Below are positions 53,081 to 61,657 of a stretch of 64,000 nt of DNA, in pieces. The position numbers were made by a program, and so were the translations under genes. Source of the stretch: JAGXTF01 sp040376005 (GTDB lineage: Bacteria > Bacteroidota > Bacteroidia > NS11-12g > UBA955); NCBI GenBank assembly GCA_040376005.1, contig JBEIRK010000001.1, positions 13,868-77,867 of the forward strand, read 5' to 3'. The notes under the pieces were generated by a model, which did no database searches, had not been told where the DNA came from, and saw nothing but the letters and a program-made list of their open reading frames with translations. The first letter of the stretch is position 1; each line of letters opens with the position of its first letter.

Positions 53081-54162
53081 CGAAATTTGCGGCAAATTAC
53101 AACAAACATCTGAAAGTTGATTGTCTGATATCGGGAGGAGGAATTGCGGGAATCACCCTCGCGCTTGAGTGCATTCAGATGGGGAAAACAGTGTGTTTAA
53201 TTGACAGTAATGTATTTAATGGGGCAAGTAAAACCGCAGCAGGACTAATCAATCCCATTGTACCCAAACGCGTTATTCCAGGGTGGCTTGCGGAGGATAT
53301 ATATCCAGCTATTTTGCCCTATTATCGCAAACTTGAAACCCTATTGGACGCAGAATTTTACCATGCTTACCCCTTGGTGCAAATACACAAAACAGCAGAA
53401 GAACAGCGTATATGGCAAGGACAAAGCCTAAAACCTGAGCTGCAAATGTTCTTGCAAGTTGGAAAAGATGCACTGCCCATCCAGATTCAAGTGCCTTATG
53501 GCTACAGCCAAATATTGCATACAGGTCGGTTGGATACCCTGAAGTACCTAGAAGCGGGAAGGCACTACATTCAAGGCCATGGCGCTTTTTTGCAAGAGGA
53601 ATTTGAATACGGTCAGTTATCCCATAGCCAAGGGCAATGGCATTATAAGGAAATAGAAAGTGAAGTCGTTGTATTTTGTGAAGGCACCGGCATACAACAG
53701 AACCCCTATTTCTCTTGGATTCCGGTGAAAGGAACTGCGGGTGATATCGTGTCTGTTCGTGTTGCTGGTCTGCCAGACAATATGATATACAAGCAAAAAC
53801 ACTGGTTGGTACCTGACTGTAAAGGCAGCTTTTACGCAGGCAGTAATTTCATACATGATCCTGCGTTAAGCCAAGTTACAGATGATGTTCAAGAAATTCT
53901 AGACCATTTAAAGACTTGGGCAGGCGAGGTGCATTTACAAGACTCAAAACGGGCACAAAGGCCAGTGATATCAGACAGAAGGCCTATACTTGGTGAACAT
54001 CCCACGCATAAAGGGCTCTTTGTGTTTAATGGTTTGGGAACAAAAGGATGCAGTTTGGTAACACGCTTCGCACCTGAAATGGCGATGCACATATGGCATA
54101 AGGCCCCCGTGCACAAAGAAGTTAATTCAGACCGGTTTTTAGCTTTTTACGCGCCTCAATAA
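53014..54162 (+). CDS. FAD-dependent oxidoreductase (DAO family)
   Basis: Flavoprotein of the D-amino-acid oxidase/glycine oxidase family. The FAD-binding Rossmann motif is VDCLISGGGIAGITLAL, followed by ASKTAAGLINPIVPKRV and near the end FVFNGLGTKGCSLVTRFAPEMA, which fits the DAO fold; no substrate residues are recognised. The longest frame begins at ATG 53014, but this runs 67 bp into the divergent PorT-like gene and past its promoter. Homologues usually begin at KVDY-like sequence, which would be at CTG 53110; a GTG at 53038 is another option. Thus the true start is uncertain. Confidence 0.8.
   Translation: MWGRLKKKVQNSNSISKCSVFSSKFAANYNKHLKVDCLISGGGIAGITLALECIQMGKTVCLIDSNVFNGASKTAAGLINPIVPKRVIPGWLAEDIYPAILPYYRKLETLLDAEFYHAYPLVQIHKTAEEQRIWQGQSLKPELQMFLQVGKDALPIQIQVPYGYSQILHTGRLDTLKYLEAGRHYIQGHGAFLQEEFEYGQLSHSQGQWHYKEIESEVVVFCEGTGIQQNPYFSWIPVKGTAGDIVSVRVAGLPDNMIYKQKHWLVPDCKGSFYAGSNFIHDPALSQVTDDVQEILDHLKTWAGEVHLQDSKRAQRPVISDRRPILGEHPTHKGLFVFNGLGTKGCSLVTRFAPEMAMHIWHKAPVHKEVNSDRFLAFYAPQ
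53084..53098. promoter_or_regulatory. Palindrome with back-to-back -7-like boxes
   Basis: AATTTG-CGG-CAAATT. Each half forms part of a near-consensus -7 box for the divergent PorT-like (minus) and FAD oxidoreductase (plus) genes, so the two transcripts would start only a few bases apart and polymerases could not bind both at once. Confidence 0.4.
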
Positions 54163-55084
54163 GATCTGCGAAACCTTGCATGCTGCGGAAGATTCGGCAA
54201 TTGCCAGGTAATTTAGAGTCATCCAACCCCATGGCTTGGCCTCCAGTAACCCAGAATTGAGCATCAGGAAACAATTTAGCCACTGTTTTTACGTAATTTT
54301 CAGTGGTGCTATATTTCATAGAATTCGTAATCGAGCAAATCATAATCTCACTGCGATGCACTTTATAAATTTGTGAAATATCATCTATAGGCGTGCTCTT
54401 TCCTAAGAAAACCACATGTTGTCCATGAGCTCTCAGTAAATAAGAAGCAATAAGTAAGCCTAAATCATGGTTATCCCCATCTGGAACAAAAAGCAAAAAT
54501 TTATCAGCGCTTGGTTGAATCATTACACCCAATTGATCGATCGCTACATATAATTTTTGGCGCAGCAAATTGGATACAAAATGCTCATGAGCCACATTGA
54601 TAGAACCGGAAGTCCAAAGGACACCAATGTGATTCAAAAAAGGAAAAACAACATCCTGTATTGTAGCTTCCATACCTGCATTAAGAATTTGGATGCTTAA
54701 AACACGATTAAACTCCTTTTCATCAAAGGAAGTCATGGCCCGACTTAAGGATTGAATGGCATGGTGAAACTCATTACACTTGTCTTGGTGCTCTTGTGTA
54801 AGTTTTTGAATATCCTCTCGGCACATTCCGGCCAGTCTGCTTATTTTAAAACCATGAGAGTTTAACACTGCAATATTCATAATATATTTCAGGTCATCCT
54901 CTTCATAATATCGAATGTTGGTATCCGTGCGTTTGGGTTCTAGAATGCCGTATCGCTGTTCCCAGATTCTCAGTGTATTGACTTTAATGCCGGTGAGGGT
55001 TTCAATATCCTTAATAAAATACTTATCCTTGAAATCTTTTTTCGATTTCTTATGTTCCTCATTTATCAGGTTATTCAAACGCAT
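54122..55084 (-). CDS. MerR-family B12-binding light-responsive regulator (CarH/LitR type)
   Basis: Transcription factor of 320 residues with an N-terminal MerR helix-turn-helix (about 22-88; FIKDIETLTGIKVNTLRIWEQRYGI) and a C-terminal cobalamin-binding module. The W-x9-EH motif of CarH, which caps adenosylcobalamin, is present (Trp157, Glu167, His168), as is the B12-binding D-x-H-x-x-G loop (Asp204, His206, Gly209). By analogy with CarH/LitR it should repress in the dark and release DNA when light breaks the cobalt-carbon bond. Target: the divergent epimerase and photolyase genes, whose start is 5 bp away. Function as photoreceptor is inferred from the motifs. Confidence 0.9.
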   Translation of the reverse strand: MRLNNLINEEHKKSKKDFKDKYFIKDIETLTGIKVNTLRIWEQRYGILEPKRTDTNIRYYEEDDLKYIMNIAVLNSHGFKISRLAGMCREDIQKLTQEHQDKCNEFHHAIQSLSRAMTSFDEKEFNRVLSIQILNAGMEATIQDVVFPFLNHIGVLWTSGSINVAHEHFVSNLLRQKLYVAIDQLGVMIQPSADKFLLFVPDGDNHDLGLLIASYLLRAHGQHVVFLGKSTPIDDISQIYKVHRSEIMICSITNSMKYSTTENYVKTVAKLFPDAQFWVTGGQAMGLDDSKLPGNCRIFRSMQGFADLIEARKKLKTGLN

Positions 55085-55089
55085 TACTT

Positions 55090-56001
55090 ATGGCGACAAT
55101 ATTAATTACAGGAGGCAGCGGACTTATCGGCAAGGCCTTACAGGAAGAACTTTCAAGCAGAGGCCACAGCATAAAGTTGCTAACTACTAGCTTAACTAAC
55201 AAATCAAAAAGCAAAATGGCGTTTGATTGGGACATAAAAAATTTCAACATTGATTTAAATGCCTTCGAGAACGTCGATGTAATTATACATCTGGCAGGTG
55301 CAAATATTGCGGGAAAACGTTGGACAGCCGCGTACAAAGAAGAAATAAAGCAGTCTCGTGTGCGGGGCTTGGACCTACTAAAAAATGCCCTAGAAAGTTG
55401 TGAAAAAAAGCCGACACATTTTATTTCTATGTCGGCAAGTGGGTTTTATGCCGACCCAACCTTGGGTATGGCTAAAGAAACAGATCCTAAAGGAAATGGA
55501 TTTCTACCAGATGTTTGCGAAGCGTGGGAAAAGGGAGCCCACAATATACACGCTATGGGCATACCCACTACCCTGTTTCGATGTGGCGTTGTGCTGGCAT
55601 CAAAAGGTGGATTTGCAGAAGCTTTTTTAAAAACCAAGTTTTTGCGGGTAATTCCTACAACAGGTAGTCCCGAAAATCGCATTCCATGGGTACACATCGA
55701 AGATGTTGTGGGGGCTTTGGCTGAGGCGGCAGAAGGCAAGATTGCAGAAGGAACATACAATCTTAGTGCGCCTGAGGAAGCCACACAACAAGATTTTGTA
55801 CTTGCATTGGATATGGCGTTCCAGCATAAAAGCTTGCACCCTAATGTTCCAGGATTTGTATTAAAAATCATGTTAGGTGAACTGTCTGTTTTGGCCTTGT
55901 CTGACCAAAGCATGAGTGCGCAAAAACTTCAACAAGCTGGCTATATATTTAAATATCCAACACTTTCGGCAGCGGTAAATAATTTATTCAAGAAAAGCTA
56001 A
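55090..56001 (+). CDS. NAD(P)-dependent epimerase (TIGR01777-like)
   Basis: SDR-family protein of 303 residues with the NAD(P)-binding motif TGGSGLIG (residues 7-14), a mid segment DVIIHLAGANIAGKRW (63-78) typical of the TIGR01777/YfcH group, MSASGFYAD and PWVHIEDVVGAL. Substrates of the group are not known; relatives are often found with photolyase and B12/light regulators. It is contiguous with the photolyase gene (next ATG directly after the stop) and divergent from the regulator. Confidence 0.88.
   Translation: MATILITGGSGLIGKALQEELSSRGHSIKLLTTSLTNKSKSKMAFDWDIKNFNIDLNAFENVDVIIHLAGANIAGKRWTAAYKEEIKQSRVRGLDLLKNALESCEKKPTHFISMSASGFYADPTLGMAKETDPKGNGFLPDVCEAWEKGAHNIHAMGIPTTLFRCGVVLASKGGFAEAFLKTKFLRVIPTTGSPENRIPWVHIEDVVGALAEAAEGKIAEGTYNLSAPEEATQQDFVLALDMAFQHKSLHPNVPGFVLKIMLGELSVLALSDQSMSAQKLQQAGYIFKYPTLSAAVNNLFKKS
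55097..55104 (-). promoter_or_regulatory. Possible -7 box of the CarH/LitR-type gene, inside the divergent ORF
   Basis: TAATATTG on the minus strand (one mismatch, same variant as the exbB promoter) lies within codons 3-5 of the epimerase gene and would give a leader of about 7 nt. Confidence 0.4.
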
Positions 56002-57294
56002 ATGAATCAGGTATATTTTTGGTTTCGGCGCGATTTGCGTTTGGAAGACAACCATGGTTTGTTTCAGGCATTAAGCTCAGGTAAGCCCTGCATACCTGTT
56101 TTTGTATTTGATACCAGTATTTTATCAGAATTGCCCAAAGATGATGCACGTGTAAATTTTATACATCGGCAGATAGCTGCCATAAAAAAAAGGCTACAGG
56201 AAATGGGCACAGACCTGATTGTAGCTTACAACACACCTGCAGATGCATGGAAAGAAATACTTCAAAAACATGGTATTGGTGATGTGTTTTGTAATGAAGA
56301 TTATGAGCCCTATGCTGCCGAAAGGGATACGAGTATAAACAAGCTTCTTGCCCAGCATGGCGCCCAATTTCATGCGTTTAAAGACCAAGTAGTGAAGCGT
56401 TTTGATGAGAATTTAAAATCCGATGGAAGTCCATATACGGTATTCACACCCTATCATAAAAATTGGTTACATCATTTTCAATTATTAGATATCAATCCCT
56501 ACCCTTCTGAAAATTTGATGGGCAATTTCAAGCCCATGGAAAGTGAGCCCATGATACGCTTAAGCGAAATGGGATTCACACAATCAACCTTAAGTATTCC
56601 AGAAGCAGATTTAAGTGCGGCAAAGCTCAATAATTATGGAAACACGCGAGACATCCCTTCCATTTCAGGGACAAGCCGCGCGAGCATTCACTTGCGATTT
56701 GGGACAATTTCCATACGACATGCCTACAAAGTGGCCTTAGAACACAGCGAAAAATGGCTGGCGGAGTTGAATTGGCGGGAGTTTTACATGCAGATTTTGG
56801 CCCACTTTCCCAGAATTGTTCACGAGAGCTTTAGACCAATATATGACCGCATCGAGTGGCGCAATAATGCACAAGAGATAGAGGCTTGGAAGCAGGGCAA
56901 AACAGGCTATCCAATGGTGGATGCAGGCATGCGAGAACTAAATGCTACTGGATTTATGCATAACCGGGTGCGCATGGTAGTTGCCAGCTTTCTCACCAAG
57001 CATTTATTGGTAGATTGGCGCATTGGCGAAGCTTATTTTGCGGAGAAATTGCTCGACTTCGAATTGGCAAGCAACAATGGCGGGTGGCAGTGGGCTGCAG
57101 GGAGTGGTGTAGATGCAGCTCCGTATTTCAGGGTATTCAATCCTACATTGCAAGCGCAAAAGTTTGATCCAAAGGCTTTATATATTAAAAAATGGGTGCC
57201 TGAATTTGGGACATTTTCTTACCAGCAGCCCATTGTTAACCATGAGTTTGCACGGAAAAGGTGCCTAGAAGTTTATACGAAAGCGTTAAAGTAA
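56002..57294 (+). CDS. phrB: Deoxyribodipyrimidine photolyase (class I CPD type)
   Basis: Light-driven repair enzyme that splits cyclobutane pyrimidine dimers using FADH-. 430 residues: an N-terminal antenna-binding domain (FWFRRDLRLEDNHGL) and a C-terminal FAD domain with LNWREFYMQIL, TGYPMVDAGMRELNATGFMHNRVRM, LVDWRIGEAYFAEKLLDFELASNNGGWQW and PYFRVFNPTLQ, all class I photolyase signatures. No space lies between it and the epimerase. Control by the adjacent B12 regulator would give induction by light, when both the damage and the enzyme's energy source are present. Confidence 0.93.
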   Translation: MNQVYFWFRRDLRLEDNHGLFQALSSGKPCIPVFVFDTSILSELPKDDARVNFIHRQIAAIKKRLQEMGTDLIVAYNTPADAWKEILQKHGIGDVFCNEDYEPYAAERDTSINKLLAQHGAQFHAFKDQVVKRFDENLKSDGSPYTVFTPYHKNWLHHFQLLDINPYPSENLMGNFKPMESEPMIRLSEMGFTQSTLSIPEADLSAAKLNNYGNTRDIPSISGTSRASIHLRFGTISIRHAYKVALEHSEKWLAELNWREFYMQILAHFPRIVHESFRPIYDRIEWRNNAQEIEAWKQGKTGYPMVDAGMRELNATGFMHNRVRMVVASFLTKHLLVDWRIGEAYFAEKLLDFELASNNGGWQWAAGSGVDAAPYFRVFNPTLQAQKFDPKALYIKKWVPEFGTFSYQQPIVNHEFARKRCLEVYTKALK

Positions 57295-57313
57295 AAAAGA
57301 CGATCATGTTTTT

Positions 57314-57638
57314 ATGCCTATGACCCGCTTTCAAAATCAAAAACACGGATTCCTGAAAGTGTCATATTACTCCCCATCAAACCAAATCATTAACCCATGC
57401 TGATGGTGTTATTCGATATGCCAAGTGCTCAAAAACCAAGTTCTATCCGAATAAGGAGGTTGAAATCCACGGTATCGTATTGGCTTTATTAAATGGCCGA
57501 CCCTATGCATTGCTTATGGATAGCAAGGTTGATTTAGCCAAAGCGCCTATCACGCTTTTGCACAACCCAATCATGAATACTGAGATTCCGGATCTCCCGC
57601 CAATAGGCAATAGTATCTACGATGAAGAAAATGAATAG
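57314..57638 (+). pseudogene. Small unknown gene split by a frameshift
   Basis: Two frames join to give one product of about 107 residues. Frame A from ATG 57314 (MPMTRFQNQKHGFLKV) reaches a stop at 57399-57401. Frame B, one base on, continues as HADGVIRYAKCSKTKFYPNKEV to the TAG at 57636. One C fewer in the CCC of the AACCCATGC stretch near 57393 would join them as IINHADG. I do not recognise the family. Evidence for coding is only the continuous sense of the frames, so this is a guess; it fills most of a 435-bp gap. Confidence 0.4.
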
Positions 57639-57729
57639 CGTTTTGATGAATCCTTAGGCTAGAAGCCCGCATTTATGCGCAGTTAGGATTGTTATTATTG
57701 CCTTATATAGCCGCGCAGAAGAAATCCTT

Positions 57730-58767
57730 TTACTCCTCGGATTCGAAGAATATCTTATAATATTTACGCCCATCCTCATCGATTCCTTTCTCAATGAGAT
57801 TGCGGTTTCCATGGATATAAATGTGGAAGTTTTTATCCAATTTCAGGACAGATTTAAATATTTTGGCCTGTTTTTTCACCGCTTTATTGTCAATTTCAAA
57901 CTCCTGAGATTGAGGCACATCATTGTGCTGACAGAAGTCTTCATCATATTTAATAAAAGAATCAATGATGCGTTCATCTTCAAAAATGGTTTCTGCAAAT
58001 TCTTCCTTTACAAAGGTTTCATTTTCCTTGAAATAATCCAGTGAACGGTTGAGTAAATCTGCAGACTCTGCCTTGCTCAGCGGGAATTCTTCTGGCATTT
58101 CTTTGGTAATAAATTCCCGTGTCATTTTTAACACATTTTGTGTAAAATGAAAGGCATTTGCAACGGGGCGTATCCCCAAAAACTGATTGCGCCAATAATG
58201 GCTATCTAGGGATTTGCCAGAATCGGTTACCAATATTCTATATCCATCTTCACCTTCCATATTGATAATCACACAGGATTTATCTGCACTACTTGCGTTG
58301 AGACCGGTGGCTTTCGCCAAATCAATCACATTTTCTGCAGACTGGGGCATAAAGACATCCACTGTATTTTCAAATTTGAAAATGGCGAGGGCATCGACTT
58401 CTTTGTTTTCAAACATGCATCCTGTGAAATACACCAAGCTGAGGTAGCCGCCTTTTAATGAGGGGTTATCCGTTTGGTCTAGCAAGTGGCGTGCGATATA
58501 CTCCGACTGCTCATCCAGTTTCTCTGAAGATTCAAAAACGGGTGCAACCCAACGCAACATTGGGTTGTCTTCAATTCCAACTTGTGAAAAATGATAAATT
58601 TCGTCGCTTTTGGTCGCATTGCGAATCAAGAGAGACATGGTTTCCTGCACAGCGGCAGAAGAAAGGTCCATGGGTCCTTTAGAAAGCAATACGCTTTCTT
58701 CAAATGCTTTATTTCCTACAAAATGACAAAATGCCTCTTGGGCGCGGGCAACCGTAAAATCTTTCAT
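57730..58767 (-). CDS. Nucleoid-associated protein (NdpA/YejK family)
   Basis: Protein of 345 residues of the 37-kDa nucleoid-associated group. Marks are the N-terminal ARAQEAFCHFVGNKA and DLSSAAVQETMSLLIRNA, HYWRNQFLGIRPVANAFHFTQNVLKMTREFI, and the acidic C-terminal part (YYKIFFESEE). In E. coli the relative YejK binds the nucleoid and topoisomerases; here only the family can be stated. It stands alone with the epimerase/photolyase genes on the other strand. Confidence 0.82.
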   Translation of the reverse strand: MKDFTVARAQEAFCHFVGNKAFEESVLLSKGPMDLSSAAVQETMSLLIRNATKSDEIYHFSQVGIEDNPMLRWVAPVFESSEKLDEQSEYIARHLLDQTDNPSLKGGYLSLVYFTGCMFENKEVDALAIFKFENTVDVFMPQSAENVIDLAKATGLNASSADKSCVIINMEGEDGYRILVTDSGKSLDSHYWRNQFLGIRPVANAFHFTQNVLKMTREFITKEMPEEFPLSKAESADLLNRSLDYFKENETFVKEEFAETIFEDERIIDSFIKYDEDFCQHNDVPQSQEFEIDNKAVKKQAKIFKSVLKLDKNFHIYIHGNRNLIEKGIDEDGRKYYKIFFESEE

Positions 58768-58823
58768 TTAACACTGCAAGTTTAGGTATAAAAACAAGGA
58801 CAGGAAAACCCGAAGAAGGCGAA

Positions 58824-61586
58824 TTATGGATTCACCCACAATTTACCCGAATAGGTATATTGGTCTCCCAACACTTGAATATGGTACATACCGGGAGCCC
58901 AAGAGCCCAGCTCTAGCGCACCCTTAAGCTGTCCTTTTTCGGTATAGACGCACTTTCCAGTAGCAGTGTACACATGCAATTCCATAGCGGTATTGGGGTT
59001 GCTTGGAAAGGCATAATACACCACATTATTTGCAGGATTTGGATATAAAGCCAAAGGCTTGTGAGCATCCGTCTGTACTGTTGAATTTGTGAAAACGGGG
59101 TTCGACATTCTCACATTGGAATACAAGCGGTACTCCCCTGCCGCCAGTGTAGCAGCAATGGATTTGCTAATCAAACGCATAGAATCTCCAGTAAATACTT
59201 CATACCATAAACCTGTATCTTGGAAGCTTAGGTTGGTATTTACCGACTTCACATCCGTATTGGCGACCGTGACCACGTAATGCCCTTTATAACTGAGACT
59301 GGTTTTTTTAACCGTTCCAGAAAGGTCAAGTACGGCGGTATCAGTATGAAACACGTGGTAGTTATTTCTCAATGCAAACATGGTCGAATACACACGTTTT
59401 AATCGCACGCGTTCAGGAATGGTATTGTAATTCCAACGAATGGGCTTTTCACCCGTGCGGCCATTAAAATCAATATTTACATCATACCCGAGTTCCCCAA
59501 ATTGCCAAATCATTTTTGGGCCTGGAATACTTAAAAAAGTGACTGCTGCCATTTCGCAGCGCTTTAAACCCGTTGCCAGCACTTTAGTAGAATAGCTGCC
59601 ATTTGTATTGCCAAAGGTGAGGTTTTTATACATCATTCTTTCCTCATCGTGGCTTTCCATATAACTCACCAAATTGGGCTTCGACCAATTGCGTTTTTTG
59701 TAGCTAGACCATGAAACATCGGATGCATAGCCCATCGATGCCTGGGCATAATCATAGCTGCTGTTTCCCCAGATATAAAAACCCTCAGCTACCAATTCCG
59801 TCTCTTCCGCATTGTCTGCAAAATGCTCTAGAATGAGCATTGCATCAGCATCATAGCTTCGGATTGCGTTACGTATACGCTTCCAGATTGCGATTCGAGA
59901 GGCATCGTATTGCGCCATAGCACCTGAATTCCCCAATGTGTTCTTTTGTGTGAAACCTTTAGATAAATCAAAGCGAAATCCATCGAAATGAAACTCGGTC
60001 AACCAGTGTTTTAGTACCCTGTCTGTATAAGCCCGGGTAGCATCACTTTCATGGTTAAAATCATAACCTACATTAAAGTCGTGTTTCGCCACAGGGTTCA
60101 ACCATGGATTGTTATCTTCAGGCCTATTTTGGGTAATATTCCAATAGAGTTGACACAAACTACTCTGACCAAAGGTATGATTTAACACTACATCATGGAG
60201 AACTGCAATGCCACGTGCATGACAGGCATCAATAAATGCTTTGAGTTGATTTTCATTCCCATAATATTTATCCAAGGCCATATGATAGGAAATATTATAG
60301 CCCCAGCTTGAGTTGCCTTCAAATTCGCTAACGGGCATAAGCTCAATAGCGGTAACTCCCAAATTTTGAAGGTAATCTAGGGTATCAAGTAAGGTTTCAA
60401 ACCTATGGTCAGCTATAAAATCGCGCACATGCAGTTCATATATATTGAGCTTATTGGCATCTGTTATTTTAAAATTATCATGTTTCCATGCAAAAGCAGT
60501 CTTGCCAGGATGGATGACAGAAACAATCCCCGTAGTCTTTCCTGCGGGATAGGCGGGTAAATTCGGAAAATCTGATTTCTTCACATATTGGTCATTCCAA
60601 GGATCTAGGACCAATTCGGAAAGTGGATCTGCGATTTTCAGCAACCCATCTACCGCAAATTGATAGGCATATTGTTTTGCAGGGGTAAGTTCTGAAACCA
60701 CCACCCACCAGCGGTTGCCGTCGGGTGTGCGCTTCATAAAATACTTTGGCAACAGTTGCCAATTGCTAAAATCGCCAAAGGCATATACAAAGTTTTTGCC
60801 AGGGGCATAGAGAGAGAGCAGCACAGAGGTGTCGGAAAGATAATTCACCCCTTCTTGCATTCCCGCAGGCATGGCTTCAGTTACTACGTCTGAATTCACT
60901 ACCAATGTCAAGGTATCCGACGCAGTTTCATTTCCTTGAGTTGCTGTTACCACATATTGGTAAGAACCCGGAGACTTGCCATAATAATTGAATTCCCAAG
61001 ATTGCCCTTTCGTCGAATCCACAAAACTCCCATTTTCAAATAACGACAAATGGGTAGACTCAGAACTTAACATTTGCAATGTTATCGTGTCCGTCTTATT
61101 AAAAACACCGGGAATCGCGGCTGGTGCTGTAAAAGTCACTTTCAAGCCCGGTGGATATAGGTCTATAAAAATATCAGAACCATCGGCACTGCGTCCCACT
61201 TTATCCCCGGCGCGGTTGCGAAAAACGCAGGCAATTTTGGTGGCCTTTTCAGGCGCACTAATGGAATAGAATGTAGGAATATAAATTTTAATGGAATATT
61301 TATTGCTTCCCAAATAGGTCATTTTACGCGGCGAATCGTCTGTGCCCCACACGCCCTGCACGTGCTGCCAATTCGTTCCAGAAGTGCTTAAATTGGTAAT
61401 TAATCCGGTGTGAATATACACCTCTGGTGGACCTAAATTCACCAAAGCAGCATTGCCTTTTGTGGCGTCAAAAACAAGAGTAACCGTGTCATTTTGCGTT
61501 GCAAAAACAGGGCTAAGCGTCACTTGTGCGGCAAGTTTAACTGTAAAAATCACCGACAAAATACTAATAAAATATTTCACGCGCAT
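58824..61586 (-). CDS. Secreted GH13 alpha-amylase-like enzyme with type IX sorting domain
   Basis: Secreted glycoside hydrolase of about 920 residues from ATG 61586. Order: signal peptide (RVKYFISILSVIFTVKLAAQ), beta-rich and CBM48-like N-domains (about 20-340; NFVYAFGDFSNWQL), GH13 barrel (about 380-750) and a type IX sorting tail (YPNPANNVVYYAF ... WAPGMYHIQVLGDQYTYSGKLWVNP). Catalytic residues are intact: DVVLNH (region I), GFRFDLSKG (nucleophile Asp540), LILEHF (acid/base Glu587) and SHDEER (Asp647). Starch or glycogen is the likely substrate. A frame extending to 61622 lies inside a terminator hairpin, so it is not used. Confidence 0.92.
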   Translation of the reverse strand: MRVKYFISILSVIFTVKLAAQVTLSPVFATQNDTVTLVFDATKGNAALVNLGPPEVYIHTGLITNLSTSGTNWQHVQGVWGTDDSPRKMTYLGSNKYSIKIYIPTFYSISAPEKATKIACVFRNRAGDKVGRSADGSDIFIDLYPPGLKVTFTAPAAIPGVFNKTDTITLQMLSSESTHLSLFENGSFVDSTKGQSWEFNYYGKSPGSYQYVVTATQGNETASDTLTLVVNSDVVTEAMPAGMQEGVNYLSDTSVLLSLYAPGKNFVYAFGDFSNWQLLPKYFMKRTPDGNRWWVVVSELTPAKQYAYQFAVDGLLKIADPLSELVLDPWNDQYVKKSDFPNLPAYPAGKTTGIVSVIHPGKTAFAWKHDNFKITDANKLNIYELHVRDFIADHRFETLLDTLDYLQNLGVTAIELMPVSEFEGNSSWGYNISYHMALDKYYGNENQLKAFIDACHARGIAVLHDVVLNHTFGQSSLCQLYWNITQNRPEDNNPWLNPVAKHDFNVGYDFNHESDATRAYTDRVLKHWLTEFHFDGFRFDLSKGFTQKNTLGNSGAMAQYDASRIAIWKRIRNAIRSYDADAMLILEHFADNAEETELVAEGFYIWGNSSYDYAQASMGYASDVSWSSYKKRNWSKPNLVSYMESHDEERMMYKNLTFGNTNGSYSTKVLATGLKRCEMAAVTFLSIPGPKMIWQFGELGYDVNIDFNGRTGEKPIRWNYNTIPERVRLKRVYSTMFALRNNYHVFHTDTAVLDLSGTVKKTSLSYKGHYVVTVANTDVKSVNTNLSFQDTGLWYEVFTGDSMRLISKSIAATLAAGEYRLYSNVRMSNPVFTNSTVQTDAHKPLALYPNPANNVVYYAFPSNPNTAMELHVYTATGKCVYTEKGQLKGALELGSWAPGMYHIQVLGDQYTYSGKLWVNP

Positions 61587-61592
61587 TGTATA

Positions 61593-61600
61593 CAAATATA
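61593..61600 (-). promoter_or_regulatory. GH13 amylase promoter, likely leaderless
   Basis: TATATTTG on the minus strand fits TAnnTTTG; its last base is 7 nt before ATG 61586. Confidence 0.55.
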
Positions 61601-61601
61601 T

Positions 61602-61634
61602 AAAAAAAAAGGCAGCTTTCATTCGAAAGCCGCC
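61602..61634 (-). terminator. Terminator of the carbohydrate-binding protein gene
   Basis: On the minus strand GGCGGCTTTC / GAAAGCTGCC (one G-U pair) with a GAAT loop and nine T, between the two starch genes. Confidence 0.82.
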
Positions 61635-61657
61635 TCTATATTTGAATCGAAAAAGTG

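Noticed and set aside
61586..61622. Upstream start of the GH13 amylase at 61622
   Set aside because: Lies inside a terminator hairpin and upstream of the promoter box; signal peptide begins at 61586.
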